A DNA stretch of 64,000 nucleotides from Moritella sp. PE36. GTDB taxonomy: Bacteria; Pseudomonadota; Gammaproteobacteria; Enterobacterales; Moritellaceae. Below are positions 19,001-28,557 of this stretch, piece after piece. The position numbers and the translations under genes were made by a program. The notes under the pieces were generated by a model, which was not told the origin of the DNA, ran no database searches, and worked only from the letters and a program-made list of their open reading frames with translations. The DNA is taken from positions 62,001 to 126,000 of the forward strand of contig NZ_ABCQ01000001.1 in NCBI RefSeq assembly GCF_000170855.1, written 5' to 3'. Position 1 is the stretch's first letter. Every line of letters begins with the position of its first letter.

Positions 19001-19136
19001 CGGTTCGCACCAAGATCTCAGGATCTTCTTTACTCGGTGCATTTAAAAATGATGCACTGCCGATAATGATAATCAGCACTAATAATAACTGAGTAAAGCG
19101 ATTATTTCTTAATGCAAATAGGGTTAACTTATCCAT
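16062..19136 (-). CDS. RND-family efflux transporter, inner-membrane permease
   Basis: This 1024-residue protein has the RND layout: one N-terminal helix, a large periplasmic loop, six helices, a second loop and a final helix bundle. Family stretches include SKEDPEILVRTAVIVAQLPG, the TM4 motif LGLLVDNGIVIAEN and GVIINNGIVLIDQIE. In AcrB TM4 has two adjacent aspartates and TM10 a lysine; here these positions read D401-N402 and N923-N924. The proton relay is therefore built differently, as in other DN-type RND pumps. The adaptor gene lies 9 bases upstream, forming a two-gene operon. No outer-membrane channel gene is present, so a TolC-like protein encoded elsewhere is presumably used. The substrate cannot be predicted. 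Confidence 0.9.
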   Translation of the reverse strand: MDKLTLFALRNNRFTQLLLVLIIIIGSASFLNAPSKEDPEILVRTAVIVAQLPGMSPERIERLLTKPIEREAKQIPEVSELKSLVRTGYTQIKVTVADKHFNLQPIWDNLRNRMNDLQSSLPEGTIGPIVNDEFGRVASATIALYGDDYSLRELDLVSESIQDRISALSTVSQVDIYGVQDERIWLEPDTDAMSRLGVSPGVLVAALQNQNIVLPGGKINTGKLELTIEPSGNFETLADIENLVILEPESGQNIYLGDLLSVRRGYVEPQNTPVYYNGKPSVVLAVSMLSGITSDSFGADISEFVRLEQQLLPAGLHFELATFQPDKVAAAISSATSNLFQTVAIVLTVVMLFLGFRMGMIVGTIVPLTMMLSFIGMQIWDVSLQRMSIAAIIVSLGLLVDNGIVIAENINTRIIQGMKREAAALAASKTLAIPLLTSSLTTILAFMPLMLAQDVAGEYLRSLSQVIIIALMSSWLLSLLVTPLMCVWFFSAKATQQTAMPTWVIVVNQWYGRVLKILLNYRVSFMAMMLVLLMLAVYGFKFITVQFMPGSERNQYLVYLNLPTGTPTSETAKVTQRFLTWLNDETENPDVTSHITYIGDGGPRFFLALAPVDRASNKSFVVVNTRDLDSALVMIEKTNNYIQQQLPEASGQAKRMWLGGSELGLVEYKLQGPDGALLQQKAKLLIAAFAEIDGVVGITNDWENNIPKILVEVDQDRARRAGISSRDIALSLNGFFDGYKVTDFRDGDRVIPVLLRGNQSRNDFDKLRSVEVTSGQTGVTVPLIQVADFGGESEPAIIRREDQQRTLVISAKHRQLQASELHQLMQPELAQLNLPSGYRLRLGGELRGADEASSALFAYMPHCFALITLLLVLQLNSFRRPAIILMTIPLSLIGAVLGLTVTGAYFTFPAMLGMFSLAGVIINNGIVLIDQIETNRKANMLVNDALIEAGKARLRPILMTTLTTILGLIPLAIWGGEFWYSMAIVMTFGMAVGTVLTLGVVPVLYSLFYRSQDIQQQAKLVINI

Positions 19137-19145
19137 ATCGAATTC

Positions 19146-20237
19146 CTAATTTGCTTGCCATAAAGTAACTGCCATACCATCGCGTAAAAATGGAATACCA
19201 GCGACGACGATCGCTTCATTCTCAGAGATACCGGAATACACTTCGATGCGATTAGCACGGATATGACCCACTTTCACTTTACGCCGCTCTAATAACATCG
19301 TTTGCTCATTAATCACGTATAGCGACGCAGCTTGGACTGATTCGGCCGTTGCAGAATAGGTAAAGTCTAAGGCTGTTAAAGGGACTAAATAAGCGGGGAT
19401 ACTGCTGTTGTTTACCGTGAACTTAACCGAACCAGACATGCCATTGCGTAACTTGTCACTGCTTTGATGCAAACGGATGGTAACGGGAAAAGCATTACCA
19501 TTTTCAACTCGAGAGCCAATTTCACTGACTTCCCCAGCAAACACTAGATCTCGCAGTGCCGAGACTGTCACCGTTACCGCTTGTTGGTAATTAATGTTAC
19601 CTATCATAGATTCAGGTAATAACACTTCAACTTCATAAGCATCGCCATCAATCAGTTCTATTATCTCTTGACCATTAGCCACTTTAGAGAAATTATCCAC
19701 ATTAACCGCGGCAATTTGACCGTCAAATGGAGAACGTAAGATCGTGCGTTGTAATTCCAGTTTAGCGCGGGCTAAATCAGCTTCAAACACTTTCACTTGT
19801 TGCAGTGCGGATTCAGCGTTATTACTGAGTTGTTCCAGCTCAGCCAACGAGATGATGCCCTCAGGTAAACGAGTCGCACGTTGCAATTGATCGTTCGCGG
19901 CTTTTGCTGAAGCACGAGATGAACCTAATGAAGCTTGAGTTTTGTTTAATGCCACCGAGAAGTCTGAATCATCGAGTTGGGCCAGCGGTTGTCCAGTCAC
20001 AACACGGTCACCTTTATTGACATAGATATCTTGCAGTACGCCATTAACACGAAAACTTAGACTCGATTGTTCTGCGCTGCGGATCTGCCCCGATATTTCG
20101 CGAAAGATAGAGCCAGTAGATTCATTAACACGTTGGAATTTAACTGCTTTAGGGTGCTCAACAGAGACTGTATCTAGTTCTTTATTACAACCAGACAAGA
20201 GTAATACAGCTGCCAGTAACAGCGTTAATTTAGACAT
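19146..20237 (-). CDS. RND efflux periplasmic adaptor lipoprotein (membrane fusion protein)
   Basis: The 363-residue protein starts with a lipoprotein signal, MSKLTLLLAAVLLLSGC, with the acylated Cys at 17. It then has the adaptor plan: a barrel-sandwich half (FRVNGVLQDIYVNKGDRV), a helical hairpin of about 80 residues rich in Ala/Gln/Leu, the second half of the sandwich (LRSPFDGQIAAVNVD) and a beta-barrel plus membrane-proximal domain. It links the RND permease to an outer-membrane channel. It is the first gene of the operon and ends 9 bases before the permease start. Confidence 0.92.
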   Translation of the reverse strand: MSKLTLLLAAVLLLSGCNKELDTVSVEHPKAVKFQRVNESTGSIFREISGQIRSAEQSSLSFRVNGVLQDIYVNKGDRVVTGQPLAQLDDSDFSVALNKTQASLGSSRASAKAANDQLQRATRLPEGIISLAELEQLSNNAESALQQVKVFEADLARAKLELQRTILRSPFDGQIAAVNVDNFSKVANGQEIIELIDGDAYEVEVLLPESMIGNINYQQAVTVTVSALRDLVFAGEVSEIGSRVENGNAFPVTIRLHQSSDKLRNGMSGSVKFTVNNSSIPAYLVPLTALDFTYSATAESVQAASLYVINEQTMLLERRKVKVGHIRANRIEVYSGISENEAIVVAGIPFLRDGMAVTLWQAN

Positions 20238-20437
20238 AATTCAACCTCAGGACATAATACAAAAAGCTTTAAATAAACTATTTTATTAAATATACACATT
20301 ACAATTAAATGTTTTAATTCAATAATTTAACTATAAAGTCAAGGCTGCAATATACCCTTGGTTGATAATGAAGAGCAAGTGTAAAAGCCACGAATAGCGG
20401 CTTAGATCACTTACCCATTATTTATTTTACAACGTTA

Positions 20438-20490
20438 TACTCTTTACTAAATCAACTCAGTACTCTTTACTAAATCAACTCAGTACTCTT
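20438..20490. repeat. 23-bp direct tandem repeat spanning the ptrB stop codon
   Basis: A 23-bp unit occurs at 20438-20460 and exactly again at 20461-20483, with a further 7 matching bases. The copy inside the gene encodes the last residues of oligopeptidase B (TELI) and its TAG stop. The other copy lies just downstream and repeats the same codons and stop outside the gene. Confidence 0.85.
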
Positions 20491-22545
20491 AGCAAGATCC
20501 AGCATGAAAGCATATTCTTTCGCGGTATCATGGTAATGCTGGAAGCGACCTGATTTACCGCCATGGCCAGTATCCATATCAGTATGCAGCAACAATACAT
20601 TGGCATCAGTTTTTAATTCACGTAGTTTAGCAACCCACTTAGCCGGCTCCCAATATTGCACTTGAGAATCATGTAACCCTGTTGTCACCAGCAGGTGGGG
20701 ATAAGCTTGTGCGATGACCTGATCATAAGGACTGTATGACAACATATAATGGTAATACTCCGCTTCATTGGGATTACCCCATTCATCATATTCGCCGGTA
20801 GTCAGTGGTATTGATTCATCAAGCATAGTGCTGACTACGTCAACAAAGGGTACAGCAGCAATAACACCATGATATAACTCAGGTGCTATGTTGATGACTG
20901 TCCCCATCAATAGACCGCCAGCCGAACCGCCCATCGCATAGACTCGCTTAGGATCGGCATAACCTTGTGCGATTAAACCTTTGGTTACCGCGGTAAAATC
21001 CGTGAAGGTATTCATTTTCTTCAGTAGTTTACCGTTTTCATACCAATCACGACCTAACTCTTCACCACCACGGATATGGGCAATAGCATAAACAAAACCA
21101 CGGTCGAGTAAACTCAGTAGCGACGCGCTAAAGTACGGGTCAATACTTGAGCCATAAGAGCCATAAGCGTATTGCAGTATTGGATTGGCGTTGGTTTTCG
21201 AAAATAACGCAGTTTTATATACTAAAGATACTGGGATCTTAACGCCATCGTCAGCCGTTATCCAAACGCGTTCACTCTGGTACTCTTGCGCACAAAAATC
21301 ACCAACAACCGTTTGCTGTTTTAATACTTCGCGTTCATCGCTATCGAGGTTTAATTGATAGGTTGTAGCTGGTGTGGTTAGGCTTGAATAACCATAACGT
21401 AGTTTATCGGTATCTGGATCCGGGTTTGTGCCTAACCAAGCGGTATAGGTAGGATCATCAAACTTAATGATTTTCTCTGCATTGCTTTGCCAGTTAATTT
21501 GACGTAAAAACGTTAAACCTTGCTCACGCTCTTCAACGACTAGCCAGTCACGAAATAATTCATAACTTTCTAATAATGTTTCATCACGTGCAGGAATAAT
21601 GGTTTGCCATTGCTGCGTATCCGCTATCGTCGCTAATGTTGCAGACATCAAGGCAAAGTTTTTACCGGTTTTATTACTGCGAATATAAAATTGCTGACGA
21701 TAATGATCAACACTATATTCATGTCCGCGCTCACGACCACGTAATAATGAAAATGCCTCAGTGGGCTTATCTGCAGATAATGCGTGCACCTCTGTCGTCA
21801 TGGTACTACTTAGCGACAACATGATGTAATCATCGGAGGTTGATTTATAGATGTCTGTATAAAAGGTATCGTCAGACTCTTCGTATATCAATACATCAGT
21901 ACTGATATCGGTACCCAGTTGATGACGATAAACCTGATAAGGTAATAAGGTTGTTGGGTGCTTTTTTACATAAAAGAACGTTTTGCTGTCATTCGCCCAC
22001 ACCACAGATTCAGTATCTTCGATTTCTTCCGGGTACGCTTTACCGGTATCAAGATTAAGGAAACGTAAACGATATTGGCGACGACTCACGGTATCTTCAG
22101 AAAAAGCCAATACTTGATGGTTTGGGCTTATGGCTAATTCACCTAACTGATAATACTCATGGCCTTTAGCACGTTCGTTAGCATCGAGTAATACCTGCCA
22201 CTCGGCATCGGTATTATCCTTACGCCAACTATATACTGGATATTCCTTACCTTCTGAAAAGCTGGTTTGATACCAATAACCTTTCTTCAAATACGGCACT
22301 GACGCATCTTCTTGTTTTACCCGCGCCACCATTTCATCATAAAGTTCGGTTTGTAATGACACTAACGGTGATAATACCGCTTGTGTATAGTTATTTTCTT
22401 GCTCTAAATAGCTTAAAACTTGCTTGTTTTTACGTTCATCGTCGCGTAACCAAAAATAGTCATCTTGACGTGTATGCTGATGAATAGTCATTGAATGCGT
22501 TTGTTTCATCGCGACGGGCGCAGTGGTAGAGAGGTCCATTTTCAC
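20470..22545 (-). CDS. ptrB: Oligopeptidase B (prolyl oligopeptidase family serine peptidase)
   Basis: This 691-residue S9A peptidase cleaves short peptides after Arg/Lys. A seven-bladed propeller domain (to about residue 400) is followed by an alpha/beta-hydrolase domain. The nucleophile is S541 in MGGSAGGLLMG, and the Asp and His regions lie in LLVTTGLHDSQV and TDMDTGHGGKSG. YAYGSYGSSIDP and HIRGGEELGRDWYENGK are typical of oligopeptidase B. A GTG start is preferred because AGGA lies nine bases upstream; the ATG two codons later is too far from it. No signal peptide is seen, so it is cytoplasmic. The stop codon lies within a 23-bp tandem duplication. Confidence 0.93.
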   Translation of the reverse strand: MKMDLSTTAPVAMKQTHSMTIHQHTRQDDYFWLRDDERKNKQVLSYLEQENNYTQAVLSPLVSLQTELYDEMVARVKQEDASVPYLKKGYWYQTSFSEGKEYPVYSWRKDNTDAEWQVLLDANERAKGHEYYQLGELAISPNHQVLAFSEDTVSRRQYRLRFLNLDTGKAYPEEIEDTESVVWANDSKTFFYVKKHPTTLLPYQVYRHQLGTDISTDVLIYEESDDTFYTDIYKSTSDDYIMLSLSSTMTTEVHALSADKPTEAFSLLRGRERGHEYSVDHYRQQFYIRSNKTGKNFALMSATLATIADTQQWQTIIPARDETLLESYELFRDWLVVEEREQGLTFLRQINWQSNAEKIIKFDDPTYTAWLGTNPDPDTDKLRYGYSSLTTPATTYQLNLDSDEREVLKQQTVVGDFCAQEYQSERVWITADDGVKIPVSLVYKTALFSKTNANPILQYAYGSYGSSIDPYFSASLLSLLDRGFVYAIAHIRGGEELGRDWYENGKLLKKMNTFTDFTAVTKGLIAQGYADPKRVYAMGGSAGGLLMGTVINIAPELYHGVIAAVPFVDVVSTMLDESIPLTTGEYDEWGNPNEAEYYHYMLSYSPYDQVIAQAYPHLLVTTGLHDSQVQYWEPAKWVAKLRELKTDANVLLLHTDMDTGHGGKSGRFQHYHDTAKEYAFMLDLAKSTELI

Positions 22546-22600
22546 AAGAAGAAGTCCTATAAATTAACTGAATTATGATGAGTACTAATATCCCAGATGC

Positions 22601-22626
22601 AAAAAAGGAGCGCAAGCGCTCCTTTT
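22601..22626 (-). terminator. Terminator downstream of the DEAD-box helicase gene
   Basis: A compact GC-rich hairpin, GGAGCGC-AA-GCGCTCC on the plus strand, is flanked by an A run on the left and TTTT on the right. It works best on the minus strand, where six T follow, and separates deaD from ptrB. Confidence 0.9.
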
Positions 22627-22654
22627 CATATATTTAACTATTAACTAGCTAAAA

Positions 22655-24502
22655 TTAGTCACGACGTGGACGACGTGGACGACGTTCTTCGCCACCAGTC
22701 GATTCACGACGTTGACCGCGATGTCCGCGATCATTGTCACGTGCTGGACGATCGTTATCACGTGCTGGACGGCTACGCTCTTGACGACCTTCAGCTGCAA
22801 CACCTTCAAGTTTGCTCATGCGTAATGCTTTGTTACAAACATAAACTTGTTGTAGTTGTTGTAACTGCTCGCTTGGCATACCTTTTGGTAATTCAATTGT
22901 TGAGTAGTCATCATGTAGACGGATACCGCCGATGTTACGGCTGTTGATATTCGCTTCATTAGCAATAGCGCCAACGATGTTCTTAACTTGAACACCATCT
23001 GCACGACCAACTTCAATACGGAAAACTTCCATTTCTGCAGCTGGACGACGCTCACCACGTTCGCCACGTTCAGGACGGTCACCACGATCACGGCGTTCGC
23101 CACGGTCGTTGCGATCACGGCCACGATCACCACGGTCATCATCACGGAAGCTACGTTCACGACGTGGCGCTTCTGGTGGTAATACTAATGGTTTTTCTTT
23201 CTGGGCCATAAATAATAACGCAGATGCAAGATCCAATTCGCTTAGTTCTAACTCTTCAGAAAGTTGACCAACTAAGTTTTTGTAGAAATCTAGATTTTCT
23301 TTACCAGAAGAAAGTGCAGATAACTGATCACGGAATGATGAAATACGTTTTTTCGTCACATCATCACGTGAAGGTAGATCCATCATAGTTAATGGCTGAC
23401 GTGTAGCACGTTCAATCGCTTTTAATAAACGACGTTCGCGTGGTGCTGCAAATAAGATTGCAGTACCTTTACGTCCAGCACGGCCTGTACGGCCAATACG
23501 GTGAACGTATGATTCTGTATCAGTTGGGATATCGTAGTTAATAACTAGGTCAATACGAGGAACGTCAAGACCACGTGCCGCAACGTCAGTTGCGATAACA
23601 ATATCTAACTGGCCACTTTTCAGACGACTTACAGTGCGTTCACGCATTGCTTGGTTTAAGTCACCGTTTAGTGCAGCAGCAGAATAACCGCGCGCTTCTA
23701 ATTTCTCAGCAAGTTCAACAGTCATTGTTTTAGTACGAGCAAAGATGATCACGCCATCGTAGTCTTCAGTTTCAAGAATACGTGTTAGGCCGTCAAGTTT
23801 TGCTTGTAAACCACCAATGATTAAACATTTTTGTTCAATGTTTTCAACAGTTGATGTTTTATTTGCAATTTTAACCGAAGTTGGGTTAGTCATAAAACGT
23901 TTCGTAATACGACGAATTTCTTCAGGCATAGTTGCAGAGAACAACGCCATTTGACGTTCTGCAGGTGTTTTAGACAGAATTGATTCTACATCGTCAATAA
24001 AGCCCATGCGTAGCATTTCATCAGCTTCATCAAGTACTAACGCTTTAATACCAGAAAGATCAAGCGTACCACGGTTAATGTGATCAATCACACGGCCAGG
24101 AGTACCAACAATCACTTGTGGGTTGCGTTTAAGTGCTTTTAGCTGAATAGGGTAGCTTTGACCACCGTAGATAGGTAGCACATGGAATCCACGCATATGA
24201 CGTGAGTATGTTTGGAACGCTTCAGCAACTTGAATCGCTAACTCACGAGTTGGTGCTAGCACCAATATCTGTGGTTTAGTCAATGCAGTATCAATGTTAC
24301 TCAATAATGGTAGTGCAAACGCAGCAGTTTTACCCGTACCAGTCTGTGCCATACCTAGCACATCACCACCGTTCTGTAGTAACGGAATACATTCAGCTTG
24401 AATTGGTGTAGGTGCTTCATAACCTAGATCATTCAACACTTGCAAAATTGGTTCAGGTAAATTTAAATCAGTAAATTGTACTACGGGTGATGTATCAGAC
24501 AT
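22655..24502 (-). CDS. deaD: DEAD-box ATP-dependent RNA helicase DeaD/CsdA
   Basis: The 615-residue protein has a full helicase core: the Q motif near [26 protein letters not shown], Walker [24 protein letters not shown] and [13 protein letters not shown]. After the core comes a dimerisation region, then a DbpA-type RNA-binding domain ([20 protein letters not shown]). The region before that domain ([16 protein letters not shown]) and the C-terminal tail ([15 protein letters not shown]) are Arg/Asp/Gly-rich. This is the CsdA/DeaD arrangement, which aids ribosome assembly and mRNA unwinding in the cold. The Arg-rich low-complexity DNA makes several opposite-strand open frames, which I consider spurious. 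It has its own terminator and a roughly 290-base upstream region. Confidence 0.94.
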   Translation of the reverse strand: MSDTSPVVQFTDLNLPEPILQVLNDLGYEAPTPIQAECIPLLQNGGDVLGMAQTGTGKTAAFALPLLSNIDTALTKPQILVLAPTRELAIQVAEAFQTYSRHMRGFHVLPIYGGQSYPIQLKALKRNPQVIVGTPGRVIDHINRGTLDLSGIKALVLDEADEMLRMGFIDDVESILSKTPAERQMALFSATMPEEIRRITKRFMTNPTSVKIANKTSTVENIEQKCLIIGGLQAKLDGLTRILETEDYDGVIIFARTKTMTVELAEKLEARGYSAAALNGDLNQAMRERTVSRLKSGQLDIVIATDVAARGLDVPRIDLVINYDIPTDTESYVHRIGRTGRAGRKGTAILFAAPRERRLLKAIERATRQPLTMMDLPSRDDVTKKRISSFRDQLSALSSGKENLDFYKNLVGQLSEELELSELDLASALLFMAQKEKPLVLPPEAPRRERSFRDDDRGDRGRDRNDRGERRDRGDRPERGERGERRPAAEMEVFRIEVGRADGVQVKNIVGAIANEANINSRNIGGIRLHDDYSTIELPKGMPSEQLQQLQQVYVCNKALRMSKLEGVAAEGRQERSRPARDNDRPARDNDRGHRGQRRESTGGEERRPRRPRRD

Positions 24503-24788
24503 TCACGGGCCTCAGGTAGACGGGTCTTTGAATAAAGCTATATCAATTATAGCTCCACATATTGTATTTCGTGCGCAAAATTAGTGGTCTTTTGCTCAAA
24601 CTCTTTTAAGAGCGAAGCCACATAAAAAGGCCGACGTAGTATACTACAGTTAAAATTTAAAATCAGAATTTATGCGATCTAAATCACATAAAAAGCAAAA
24701 AATATCTAGTTGTTAAAAAAGAACAAATGAAAATCAACAACTTAAAACTTGAGAATGAAGGCGAGTTAATATTATAAATATGTTATTC
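24503..24788 (-). promoter_or_regulatory. deaD upstream region with CRP-like site and possible promoter
   Basis: No gene is visible. On the minus strand TGTGA-TTTAGA-TCGCA (24673-24688) matches the CRP consensus at 9 of 10 core positions. A TATACT box (24638-24643) sits inside the perfect palindrome GTAGTATACTAC, but no good -35 is seen. If that promoter is used, the deaD leader is about 130 bases long; long leaders are typical of cold-induced csdA mRNAs. Confidence 0.35.
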
Positions 24789-24823
24789 AAAAAAAACCTC
24801 ACCTCCAAAGAGGTAAGGTTTAT
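24789..24823 (-). terminator. Terminator of prfC
   Basis: Arms AAACCTCACCTC and GAGGTAAGGTTT (one mismatch) enclose a four-base loop, followed by TTTTTTTT on the minus strand, 26 bases after the prfC stop. Confidence 0.88.
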
Positions 24824-24848
24824 TGCTAAATTCAGTGAAATTTGTCGT

Positions 24849-26435
24849 TTAGTGCTCGCGAGTCTCACGGAAAATAATATCAGGATAACGCTCTTGTGCA
24901 AGGCGTAAATTAACCATAGTCGGCGCGATATAGGTTAAGTTATTACCACCATCTAGGGCTATATTGTCCCAGGCTTTCTTTTTGAACTCTTCTAACTTAC
25001 GCGGATCTTCACAATCAACCCAACGTGCAGTCGCCACGCTGATGCCTTCATAAATCGCATCCACTTTATATTCAGAACGTAAGCGATGCACAACCACGTC
25101 AAACTGCAGCACACCAACTGCGCCTACGATCAAATCGTTAGAGCGTTGAGGACGGAACACCTGCACGGCACCTTCTTCAGACAGCTGGATCAGACCTTTT
25201 TGCAATTGCTTTTGCTTTAGTGGATCTTTCAAACGAATACGACGGAACATTTCGGGCGCAAAGTTAGGGATTCCGGTAAATTTCAATAACTCACCTTGGG
25301 TAAACGTATCACCAATTTGGATCGTACCATGGTTGTGTAGACCAATAATATCACCCGGATATGCTTCTTCGGTTTGAGTACGATCACCCGCCATAAAGGT
25401 GACCGCATCGGAAATGCTGACATCTTTATTTAAACGTACATGCTTCATTTTCATGCCTTTGCTGTATTTGCCAGAGCAAACACGCATGAAAGCAATACGG
25501 TCACGGTGTTTTGGATCCATATTCGCTTGGATCTTAAAGATGAAACCAGAGAAGTTATCTTCATTTGGCTTGACTGTACGCAGATCTGTTACACGAGATT
25601 GCGGCTTAGGTGCCCACTCGATTAAACCATCAAGTACATGATCAACACCAAAGTTACCGAGCGCGGTACCAAAGTATACCGGCGTTAATTCGCCCGCCAT
25701 AAATAATTCATAATCGAATTTATTTGCCGCGCCTTGAACAAGCTCCATCTCTTCACGTAATTGCTCAGCGTAATCGCCGAGTGCTTCGTCAAGTTCTGGG
25801 TTGTTAATGCCTTTAATCACACGACTGTCTTGAATCATATGACCCTGACCAGAGTTATACAGGATCACTTCATCACGTAAAATGTGGTAAACACCTTTTA
25901 GTTCTTTACCCATGCCGATCGGCCAAGTAATGGGTGCACATGCAATTTTTAATACTTCTTCAACTTCATCCATCAAATCAATTGGATCGCGAATATCACG
26001 GTCAATTTTATTCATGAAGGTAATAATTGGCGTATCACGCAAGCGTGTTACTTCCATTAATTTTACGGTACGTGTTTCTACGCCTTTGGCCGAGTCAATG
26101 ACCATTAAGCATGAGTCGACAGCGGTTAAGGTACGGTAAGTATCTTCCGAGAAATCTTCATGTCCAGGCGTATCCAGTAAGTTAATCAGGCAGTCACGGT
26201 ATGGGAACTGCATTACCGATGTTGTTACCGAAATACCACGTTCTTTTTCCATTTCCATCCAGTCAGATTTAGCGTGCTGACCCGATTTCTTACCTTTCAC
26301 AGTACCGGCTTTTTGTAATGCGTTGCCGAATAATAATACTTTTTCGGTAATCGTTGTTTTACCAGCATCGGGATGCGAGATAATCGCAAAAGTACGTCTT
26401 TTCGACACCTCTTGCTCAAGAATGCTATTTGACAT
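24849..26435 (-). CDS. prfC: Peptide chain release factor 3 (RF3)
   Basis: RF3 (528 aa; E. coli 529) is the GTPase that removes RF1/RF2 from the ribosome after peptide release. G motifs are intact: [13 protein letters not shown] (G1), [16 protein letters not shown] (G3) and FMNKIDRD (G4). The N-terminal [24 protein letters not shown] switch region is typical of RF3. Domains 2 and 3 follow to the end. In E. coli prfC lies near rimI-holD, and the same genes are within 6 kb here. A good terminator ends the gene. Confidence 0.97.
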   Translation of the reverse strand: MSNSILEQEVSKRRTFAIISHPDAGKTTITEKVLLFGNALQKAGTVKGKKSGQHAKSDWMEMEKERGISVTTSVMQFPYRDCLINLLDTPGHEDFSEDTYRTLTAVDSCLMVIDSAKGVETRTVKLMEVTRLRDTPIITFMNKIDRDIRDPIDLMDEVEEVLKIACAPITWPIGMGKELKGVYHILRDEVILYNSGQGHMIQDSRVIKGINNPELDEALGDYAEQLREEMELVQGAANKFDYELFMAGELTPVYFGTALGNFGVDHVLDGLIEWAPKPQSRVTDLRTVKPNEDNFSGFIFKIQANMDPKHRDRIAFMRVCSGKYSKGMKMKHVRLNKDVSISDAVTFMAGDRTQTEEAYPGDIIGLHNHGTIQIGDTFTQGELLKFTGIPNFAPEMFRRIRLKDPLKQKQLQKGLIQLSEEGAVQVFRPQRSNDLIVGAVGVLQFDVVVHRLRSEYKVDAIYEGISVATARWVDCEDPRKLEEFKKKAWDNIALDGGNNLTYIAPTMVNLRLAQERYPDIIFRETREH

Positions 26436-26515
26436 GAATGAGTCTTCTCATTGGGTTAGATCTAATGGGCGCTATTTTCGCTGAAATCACAGTAAGACAC
26501 AAGGTCGAGCTGCAA

Positions 26516-28240
26516 TTAATAATTGGCAATTTCAGTTAATGCTTCATGTAATGTCGGACTAAAAGAGGTCACGCCGCCAATAGGCTGCACACCCGCTCTG
26601 GCTAACGTTTTTAATGGTTGAAATTGCAGATCACAAAATATCACTTGGGTATTGTAGATCTTACACTGATTAATGAATTGCTCCATAGCGGCTAGCCCGC
26701 CAGCATCGAGTAATGGCACCGCATCTAAATACAGCACAAAACCATCAACCTCATTGGTTTTATCCGCTAACTCTGAAAATACGCGATCAGCAGCCGCAAA
26801 AAATAATGGTCCGTTAATTTTAAATACCCGCCAACCAGCCGGAATTTTAGTGGTTATAAGCCGTTTATTATCGGTAATATCGGTGACTTTAACCATTTCT
26901 GCAATTTCTTTCATGAACAATACCGCTGCTAACAAGATGCCCGCTGTAATTGCTAATACCATATCAAACACAATAGTAAACGAAAAACAAATGGCGAAAA
27001 CCCAAAGGTCACTCTTCGGCGCGGTCTTTAATAAGTGTAATGCTTTGCCCGCTTCACTCATATTCCAAGCCACAACGAGTAATAACGCGGCCATCGAAGA
27101 CATAGGTAAATAAGCCAATAATGGTGCCAGTAACACTAAACTCGCCAACACCACTAAACCGTGAATAACAGCCGATATCGGTGTTTGCGCGCCGGCTTTT
27201 ACATTCGCAGCAGAGCGAGCAATCGCGGCAGTCGCGGTAATGCCACCAAAAAATGGCACCACAATATTACCAATACCTTGACCGAGTAATTCACTATTCG
27301 CACTATGGCGTTTACCTGTCATGCCATCCAGCACCACTGCACACAGTAATGATTCGATTGCGCCTAACATGGCAATCGCAAATGCCGCAGGTAATAGATC
27401 AGAAATTAACTTCCAGCTCAGTTCTAGTGGTTGTCCATTCACACCGGCTTGTAACCACGGCCACTCGAAAGTAGGTAAATATGGTGGAATACCCGCACCT
27501 TGAGTACCATCAGGTAATAAATAATGGAAGCGACTACCAATAGTAGCAATATCCATCCCCCAGTCATTTAATACCATAGCCAATAAACTGCCGAGGATAA
27601 TTGCAGGTAAATGAGCCGGTACCACGGTTTTTAATTTAGGCCAAACCAGCATGATAACAAGCGTAAACGCCGCGACTGCAAAACTCGGTAAATGTAAATA
27701 AGGCAATGCATTGGCTAATACAGCCAGTTTATCCCAATAATGTTCCGGTAAAGATTCGATAGGAAGACCAAAAAAATCTTTAAACTGCAATGTTGCAATA
27801 ACCACCGCAATACCACCGGTAAAACCGAGGGTTACAGCATCTGGGATATACTCAATAAAACGACCAAGACGTAATACCGCCATGATGACTAAGATCAACC
27901 CCGACATTATCGTTGCTAATAATAAACCGCCAAAACCATACTGCTGAACAATGGGATAGAGAATCACAACAAAAGCGGCAGTGGGTCCTGAAATGCTATA
28001 ACGACTACCACCCGATATTGCAATCACAATACCACCGATAATTGCCGTATAAAGCCCATATTGAGGTGCAACACCACTCGCAATAGCAAGCGCCATCGCT
28101 AAAGGAATAGCAATGATACCAACTGTGATACCTGCTAATAAATCTTTTCCGAATTTAGCCGAGTTATAATCAGAACGACTAAACGACTCACGTAAAGCAT
28201 GGGCAATACGTAACGAAAAAAGATGAGCCCTGTGCTGCAT
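26516..28240 (-). CDS. SulP-family inorganic anion transporter with STAS domain
   Basis: The 574-residue protein begins with a cytoplasmic tail. A SulP transmembrane domain of about 14 helices follows (LLAGITVGIIAIPLAMALAIA, SGPTAAFVVILYPIV). It ends in a STAS domain from about residue 450, with VDGFVLYLDAVPLLDAGGLAAMEQF. Family members move sulfate, bicarbonate or dicarboxylates, and the substrate cannot be told from sequence. No carbonic anhydrase or sulfate gene is adjacent. AGGCGG precedes the ATG. It is divergent from ppaC and downstream of no obvious operon partner. Confidence 0.9.
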   Translation of the reverse strand: MQHRAHLFSLRIAHALRESFSRSDYNSAKFGKDLLAGITVGIIAIPLAMALAIASGVAPQYGLYTAIIGGIVIAISGGSRYSISGPTAAFVVILYPIVQQYGFGGLLLATIMSGLILVIMAVLRLGRFIEYIPDAVTLGFTGGIAVVIATLQFKDFFGLPIESLPEHYWDKLAVLANALPYLHLPSFAVAAFTLVIMLVWPKLKTVVPAHLPAIILGSLLAMVLNDWGMDIATIGSRFHYLLPDGTQGAGIPPYLPTFEWPWLQAGVNGQPLELSWKLISDLLPAAFAIAMLGAIESLLCAVVLDGMTGKRHSANSELLGQGIGNIVVPFFGGITATAAIARSAANVKAGAQTPISAVIHGLVVLASLVLLAPLLAYLPMSSMAALLLVVAWNMSEAGKALHLLKTAPKSDLWVFAICFSFTIVFDMVLAITAGILLAAVLFMKEIAEMVKVTDITDNKRLITTKIPAGWRVFKINGPLFFAAADRVFSELADKTNEVDGFVLYLDAVPLLDAGGLAAMEQFINQCKIYNTQVIFCDLQFQPLKTLARAGVQPIGGVTSFSPTLHEALTEIANY

Positions 28241-28557
28241 TATACCGCCTTAAAGTGTTAATTAGATCACGCAATTATAATCGTCTTAGTAACAGATACA
28301 ATCAAGGTCACGTCATTTCACGACAAAATAGTCGTTTGCTTGATTCACATCAGAATTACCGACTAATTGCCTCAATACGTGCTCATGATCACATTAAAGA
28401 TTCGATGTTATACTTAAATATTGAATAATAGTCGATAGAAAAATGTAAATAATCCGTGGAAATAATGCCGTGATCGAGCAGATAAGGTTGCACAGCTTAA
28501 CTGAGATCACTATTATGTTCGTTAATCCATAAACCTATAATTAATTTGGAAGCAATG
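28241..28557. other. Divergent promoter region between sulP-family gene and ppaC
   Basis: These 317 bases hold no gene. A TATACT at 28409-28414 could serve ppaC, but its -35 (TGATCA) is poor. I see no clear operator or riboswitch. Confidence 0.4.

Noticed and set aside
22666-23182. Open frames opposite or out of frame with the 3' part of deaD (Val/Asp/Thr-rich)
   Set aside because: They are by-products of the Arg-rich repetitive tail of the helicase. The in-frame reading has full family motifs.
28500-28557. Riboswitch or leader peptide before ppaC
   Set aside because: No conserved aptamer elements or terminator-antiterminator pair could be drawn.
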